This document shows, in pieces, positions 42,354 to 46,268 of a stretch of 46,268 bases of DNA (positions are counted from its first letter, which is position 1; each line of letters starts with the position of its first letter). The stretch is from Pseudomonadales bacterium. GTDB lineage: Bacteria; Pseudomonadota; Gammaproteobacteria; Pseudomonadales; Azotimanducaceae. Where the stretch lies: the NCBI GenBank assembly GCA_007130155.1, contig SLTB01000029.1, positions 1-46,268 on the forward strand. Direction: 5' to 3'. A program made the translations under genes and the position numbers. The notes below the pieces were generated by a model that saw only the letters and a list, made by a program, of their open reading frames with translations, ran no database searches and had not been told where the DNA came from.

Positions 42354-43474
42354 TCGAGGCCTGAGCCGGCATCATCGACGCCTGCCTCGAGACTGGCGAG
42401 CCTCGCCATGCGGTCTTCCGCGGCCCATTGCGCCAACGCCGCTACTTCAGCGTGAAAGGTGCCGAAATCCTCTCCGACGGCAGCGAATAGCGCAGCGAAT
42501 GCCGGCAGTTGGCCGTGATAGTCGGCAACCGTGTTGAGCCGGGCATTGGAGGGCTCCGCCAGGAAAAAGCGGTCATAGGAAGCGGCCGCCGTCGATCGCT
42601 GTTCGAGCCAGGCCTCGCGCATGCGCGACCACAGCGCGTCACGAGCAGCGTCGAGGGCAGCGACCTCGGCCCCTGCCTGGCGCAGCTCTAGGTAGCGGCC
42701 CGCCATCTCTTCGCGCCAACGCAGCACAAAGTCGACAAAAGCCTCGCGAACCTGCGTGCGGGCCTGCCAGCGCCGGCGATGTTCTTCCATGTCCCTGTCA
42801 GCCAACCAGCGGCGGGTGCCTTCCCGGCCGACGAAGGTGGCATAACTCTCATTGAATGCCGTATCGCCGGGAAGGTAGACCCGAACATGGGCCAGTTCAT
42901 GAAACAGCAATTCCGCCAGATCCGCCTCTTCCCACCACAGGAAACTGCTCAGCAAGGGGTCTGCGAACCAGCCCAGCGTGGAATAGGCCGCGGCGCCACC
43001 CACATGGACATCGAAGCCATCGGCCGCGAGTTGGGCGGCCTTGGCCTGAGCCCGGGAGCGCTGGAAGTAACCGCGGTAGGCCACGCAGCCGGCGATGGGG
43101 AAGCACCAGTGCAACGGCGTGAAGTCGTGCCGCGGTGCCGCCATGACGTTATACACCACAGCATCCCGATCCAGCGTCACGTAGTGCCGATACTGACCCT
43201 GCGCCGGCAGCCCAAGCTCTGCCTCGGCGAAAGCCAGGATGTCTTCCACCACTTCGAGCCGGACTCGCAGCGGTTCAGGAGTCGCAGGATCGCCAAGAAG
43301 AACCGCCGTGCTTTGACGCGCGCGCATCAACTCCAGATGACCGCTGGCAGCCTGGGTGTAGTAGCCTAGGGCCTCACAGCCGGACAGCGTCAGAAGCAGC
43401 CAGAGCAGGCCCAGCCCGCGGCAGCCGGCTGCGGCGCGAACATAGCCACGCTCGCCGTAGGAGGGAGGTGACAT
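42335..43474 (-). CDS. Predicted aminopeptidase (COG4324), lipoprotein
   Basis: The 379-residue product has a hydrophobic signal with lipobox LSGC (LLWLLLTLSGCEALGYY), so it is probably outer-membrane anchored. The zinc-binding HELAH motif near the middle, with a downstream glutamate in NESYATFVG, and ALGYYTQAASGHLELM at the N-terminus match the COG4324 predicted aminopeptidases. The ATG at 43474 shares its CATG with the ATG of the divergent acyltransferase at 43473. No ribosome site is clear; other in-frame starts lie upstream in the acyltransferase gene and are less plausible. Confidence 0.82.
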   Translation of the reverse strand: MSPPSYGERGYVRAAAGCRGLGLLWLLLTLSGCEALGYYTQAASGHLELMRARQSTAVLLGDPATPEPLRVRLEVVEDILAFAEAELGLPAQGQYRHYVTLDRDAVVYNVMAAPRHDFTPLHWCFPIAGCVAYRGYFQRSRAQAKAAQLAADGFDVHVGGAAAYSTLGWFADPLLSSFLWWEEADLAELLFHELAHVRVYLPGDTAFNESYATFVGREGTRRWLADRDMEEHRRRWQARTQVREAFVDFVLRWREEMAGRYLELRQAGAEVAALDAARDALWSRMREAWLEQRSTAAASYDRFFLAEPSNARLNTVADYHGQLPAFAALFAAVGEDFGTFHAEVAALAQWAAEDRMARLASLEAGVDDAGSGLDQDSSR

Positions 43475-44390
43475 GGGCCAGATCCGCGGGCTCACGATGC
43501 TGCTGTTCCTGGCCCTGAACACGGTGGCCTGGTTCATGATCATGTGCATCATGGCATTGATCCGCATCAGCGTTCCAAGCGCAGCCTGGCGACAGCGCTG
43601 GGCCGCGCGCATGAACGTGATCATAAACGGATGGGTCGCGGGCTACCGCAGCATGTTCCGGCTGCTGGGCACCCTCGAACTCGAGGTCTGTGGCACTGAG
43701 GGGCTATCCAGGGACGACTGGTATCTGGTGGTCAGCAACCACCAGACCTGGACCGACATCTTCATTCTGCAACTGGTCTACGGCCAGAAGGTGCCGCCGC
43801 TGAAATTCTTCACCAAGCAGGAGCTGATCTGGCTGCCGCTGCTCGGCATCGCCCTGTACGTACTCGACTTCCCATTCATGAAGCGCTATTCGCGGGAGTT
43901 TCTCGAGAAGCACCCGGAGTACCGTGGCAAGGATCTGGAAACGACCCGAGCCTACTGCGAACGGTTTCGGCCCATACCTACAGCCATCCTGATCTTTGTT
44001 GAAGGCACTCGCTTTACGCCGGAGAAGCATGACGCCCAACAGTCGCCCTACCTGCACCTGCTGCGGCCTCGGGCCGGCGGCGTCGGCTTCGTCCTCGGCG
44101 CCATGGGCGACCAGCTCAGGGGCCTGATCGACACCACCATCGTCTACTCAGATGGCACGCCGACATTCTGGCAGTTCCTATGCGGCCGTCGTCGCCGGGT
44201 TCAGGTTCTGGTGGAGCACATGCGCCTGCCGGTGGAACTGACCGGCGGTGACTACGTCCGCGACGAGAATTACCGCAGGCGGGTCCAAACGTGGGTGGAT
44301 GAGCTCTGGCAGCACAAAGACGAGCGCATCGACGCGCTGCTCCGCGTACCCGCCGGCCAGCCTTCGACGACCTCCTTCACTCCTGGCTGA
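43473..44390 (+). CDS. PlsC-family acyltransferase, YihG-like
   Basis: This 305-residue lysophospholipid-type acyltransferase has the catalytic HX4D motif in SNHQTWTDIFILQ, the glycerophosphate block KFFTKQELIWLPLLG and VEGTRFT (motif III). Unlike soluble PlsC it has an N-terminal membrane helix and a longer C-terminus, as in E. coli YihG, which adjusts acyl chains of membrane phospholipids. A strong GGAGGGAGGTGAC site precedes ATG 43473. An 18-bp tandem duplication spans the stop codon. Confidence 0.85.
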   Translation: MGQIRGLTMLLFLALNTVAWFMIMCIMALIRISVPSAAWRQRWAARMNVIINGWVAGYRSMFRLLGTLELEVCGTEGLSRDDWYLVVSNHQTWTDIFILQLVYGQKVPPLKFFTKQELIWLPLLGIALYVLDFPFMKRYSREFLEKHPEYRGKDLETTRAYCERFRPIPTAILIFVEGTRFTPEKHDAQQSPYLHLLRPRAGGVGFVLGAMGDQLRGLIDTTIVYSDGTPTFWQFLCGRRRRVQVLVEHMRLPVELTGGDYVRDENYRRRVQTWVDELWQHKDERIDALLRVPAGQPSTTSFTPG

Positions 44391-44412
44391 TCAGGCACTC
44401 CTGGCTGATCAG
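44378..44412. repeat. Tandem 17-bp repeat spanning a stop codon
   Basis: CACTCCTGGCTGATCAG occurs at 44378-44394 and again at 44396-44412, one period of 18 bp, so the acyltransferase stop TGA is duplicated in frame. It looks like a slippage duplication with no effect on the protein. Confidence 0.85.
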
Positions 44413-44415
44413 CCC

Positions 44416-44440
44416 CCCTCGAGGCCCTCGGGCTCGAGGG
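44416..44440. terminator. Possible bidirectional terminator hairpin
   Basis: CCCTCGAG at 44416-44423 pairs with CTCGAGGG at 44433-44440 around a 9-nt loop. It lies between two convergent genes, 26 bp after the acyltransferase stop and 26 bp before the coiled-coil gene's end. The flanking T-run is weak, so intrinsic termination is not certain. Confidence 0.45.
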
Positions 44441-44465
44441 TCTGCCCTGCTCCATTCCGTCCTGT

Positions 44466-45245
44466 TCAGGGCGTGGGACTGATGGTCTGACTGTCGCCAC
44501 TGCCGCCTGTCAGCTGATCGAGGCGAGTCTGGAGCCGGGACAAACGACCAATGAAATCACGGCGAAATGCGTCCATAGAGGCCGTCGCCTCTTCGGACTC
44601 CTTGACCCGTCGATCCATGCCCGCCTGCTGTTGAGTCAACGTGTTGACCCGATCCGTCAAGGTCCGCTGCCGGGACAGCATTTCTCCGAGGCGATTATCG
44701 ATCTGCGCAAGCTGTGTGAGCATCTGCTCCTGGGCCTCGAGCCCGCGCGTGAGCGCAGTAGCCTTGGCATTCAGCTCGTCGAGGGTTCGGCGCTGGCCGG
44801 CCTGAGCCGTCTGCAGCGCGGCAATGGCCTTCTGATTGTCCTGGATCCAATCTCGATTGCGCTTGTTGCTGACATCCCAGAGTTTGCGGATCTCCGACTC
44901 CCAGAAGTCGAGTTGCTGCTGAGTCTTCGATTCCGTCTCGGACAGTGCATCCCCGGTCAGCTGCAGGCGATCCTCGATGCGACCGAGCCGGTTTTCCACC
45001 GATTCGATGCCTGAGCGCACGGCTGCCAACGCCTCATTCTGCGCCAGGATGAACCAAGCGCAGGCCGTGAGGCCGGCGATCAGTAAAGCCATGACGACGT
45101 TGGTGACCACCAGATGGGTGGATCCAGAGGCACGCCCCGGACCCATTTCGGCCCGGCGGCCACCACGGCGGCGCGTTTCGATGTCATCACTGGACGGCGC
45201 GATGGTGGGAAGTCCATCGAGATCTTCGCTGTCACGCTTGCTCAT
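44466..45245 (-). CDS. Membrane-anchored coiled-coil protein
   Basis: This 259-residue protein has an acidic/basic cytoplasmic start, one transmembrane helix (VVTNVVMALLIAGLTACAWFIL, about residues 46-67) and then about 170 residues of heptad-rich coiled coil (for example RTLTDRVNTLTQQQAG). It resembles unassigned envelope proteins of gammaproteobacteria. ATG 45245 begins a clean N-terminus, and a TTG three codons upstream is possible. No partner was recognised; it ends convergently with the acyltransferase. Confidence 0.65.
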   Translation of the reverse strand: MSKRDSEDLDGLPTIAPSSDDIETRRRGGRRAEMGPGRASGSTHLVVTNVVMALLIAGLTACAWFILAQNEALAAVRSGIESVENRLGRIEDRLQLTGDALSETESKTQQQLDFWESEIRKLWDVSNKRNRDWIQDNQKAIAALQTAQAGQRRTLDELNAKATALTRGLEAQEQMLTQLAQIDNRLGEMLSRQRTLTDRVNTLTQQQAGMDRRVKESEEATASMDAFRRDFIGRLSRLQTRLDQLTGGSGDSQTISPTP

Positions 45246-45386
45246 GAAGGCCAACCACTGCTCGGCGAGAAACGCGCCGGTTATAGCGCAGCGCAGACAC
45301 AGATGAAAGGACCTGTCGTGAAAGAGATCAGAAACCGCCTTCGGTGACCCGGCAGCCTCACTGCCGGATCACCGAAACGGGAGCCA

Positions 45387-46055
45387 TCAGAGGAAGGCCA
45401 CCAGCGCCCACAGCAGCACAGTCAGCCCGAAACCACAGGAAATGACGCCCTTGATGGTCGCTATCGGACCCGGCTTGCCGAAAATGGCGTTCGCTTCCAG
45501 CGCCAGGATGATCAGCAGCACGACAATCAGCGACACCACCGACGCGTGGGCCAACGCTCCGCCAAGCGTGTAGTGAGCGCTGGAGATCATGAAGAACAGC
45601 ATGGGGATCGAGAACAGCGTGTTGGTCCGCGACGCCAGGGCCGCCTTGGGCGCCGCCGCTGCGGCCTCAGGCAGCGCTTCGCCGCCACCTTGAACCTGAG
45701 TATTGGAGGCGATGAGAATGCGCTGATTCGGCCAGATGATCAGCCACACGTTCAGGAACATGATGGTCGCCATGAGCGAGCCGATACCGATGTCATAGGT
45801 CAACCCGCGACCACGGGAAGCCAGCAGCAGAAGACCCGTGAGGAAGGTCAGCATCGCCGCCCAGCGGAACCACCACAGCGCGCGGGGCACCAGCTTGACG
45901 AAGGCGTCGGTACGGGCTGCACCATCCGCCTCCTTGAAGTACTCGGTCTGAACGAAGTTGAAATAGTAGAGCAGGCCGATCCAGGCGATGCCTGCGAGAA
46001 CGTGGCCATAGCGGGCCAGGAAATCGATACCCTGCGCAGTGGTGAACAGTTCCAT
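45387..46055 (-). CDS. PuuD-type urate hydroxylase N-terminal membrane domain protein
   Basis: The 222-residue protein has about seven membrane helices with YGHVLAGIAWIGLLYYFNFVQ at the N-terminus and ALWWFRWAAMLTFLTGLLL following, which correspond to the urate-oxidase-N domain of PuuD. Full-length PuuD carries a C-terminal cytochrome c of about 150 residues that is missing here; standalone versions are common and their role is unproven. I start at ATG 46055 with GGGGAGAAGC upstream. The 213 bp to the right end hold no gene that can be supported. Confidence 0.75.
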   Translation of the reverse strand: MELFTTAQGIDFLARYGHVLAGIAWIGLLYYFNFVQTEYFKEADGAARTDAFVKLVPRALWWFRWAAMLTFLTGLLLLASRGRGLTYDIGIGSLMATIMFLNVWLIIWPNQRILIASNTQVQGGGEALPEAAAAAPKAALASRTNTLFSIPMLFFMISSAHYTLGGALAHASVVSLIVVLLIILALEANAIFGKPGPIATIKGVISCGFGLTVLLWALVAFL

Positions 46056-46268
46056 GATGCTTCTCCCCGAATTCGTAGACGATCGATCTGATGCTCCGGG
46101 TCTGGCCGCGCTGCAGCGACCCCGGTGCAAGTGCCCCACGGTGACGCAGTTGCGTGACCGACCCCAAGGACCCTTCGATCATACCAGCGGGCCCGCTGGT
46201 TTGCGCCACTGCCCTTTGCGCGCCACTCTGCGCAATTGTTTCCCCACCCGAAACGAGAAAGCCCCGCA

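Overview
The window is a high-GC, densely coded bacterial chromosome segment. It is most likely from a gammaproteobacterium: it carries MetR, exonuclease I (SbcB), an ApeB-type M18 aminopeptidase, a YihG-like acyltransferase and a Legionella/Vibrio-type alpha-hydroxyketone quorum-sensing set. Several lipid and terpenoid or steroid-type catabolic enzymes (cytochrome P450, FAD dehydrogenase, short-chain dehydrogenases, crotonase, acyl-CoA carboxyltransferase) recall the Nevskiales/Salinisphaerales-like gammaproteobacteria, but that placement is inference. No rRNA, tRNA, CRISPR array or insertion sequence was seen.

Layout. 1-2.3 kb: metR and a divergent HD-domain phosphohydrolase. 2.5-6.2 kb: a translationally coupled glycosyltransferase, methyltransferase and alpha/alpha-toroid protein, converging on a second methyltransferase. 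6.2-13.2 kb (minus): small membrane protein, PilZ protein, MFE-2-like SDR, biotin-dependent carboxyltransferase, a probable gene remnant, crotonase, NnrU, a stand-alone biotinyl domain, a small lipoprotein, an unknown protein followed by an in-frame poly-Gln tract behind its stop, and a TrmB-family methyltransferase. 13.4-16.3 kb (plus): P450 and FAD oxidoreductase. 16.2-19.6 kb (minus): MscS remnant, purC, SDR, PLP sulfhydrylase. 19.7-22 kb: a REC-PAS-GGDEF-EAL protein. 22.3-27.6 kb (minus): NUDIX hydrolase, ABC ATPase, FtsX-like permease and AttH/CrtC-like lipocalin. 27.8-30.1 kb: an MMPL/RND exporter.

30.5-35.4 kb is the most interesting part. It is a self-contained alpha-hydroxyketone (CAI-1/LAI-1 class) signalling locus: a ribbon-helix-helix regulator, an LqsS/CqsS-like membrane histidine kinase and an LqsR-like response regulator on the plus strand, converging on an LqsA/CqsA-like autoinducer synthase whose downstream partner is a fatty-acid hydroxylase. 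Two near-identical 19-bp palindromes lie in the two promoter regions that bracket this locus (30189-30207 and 35475-35493). They have the same 3-nt spacer when one is reverse-complemented, so they look like operators of one regulon that may also include the MMPL exporter and the M18 aminopeptidase.

35.5-46.3 kb: apeB; an osmoprotectant-type ABC transporter (binding-protein/permease fusion plus ATPase) overlapping sbcB; a DASS anion symporter; a COG4324-type lipoprotein aminopeptidase and a PlsC-type acyltransferase whose start codons share one CATG; a membrane-anchored coiled-coil protein; and a membrane-only PuuD-type protein.
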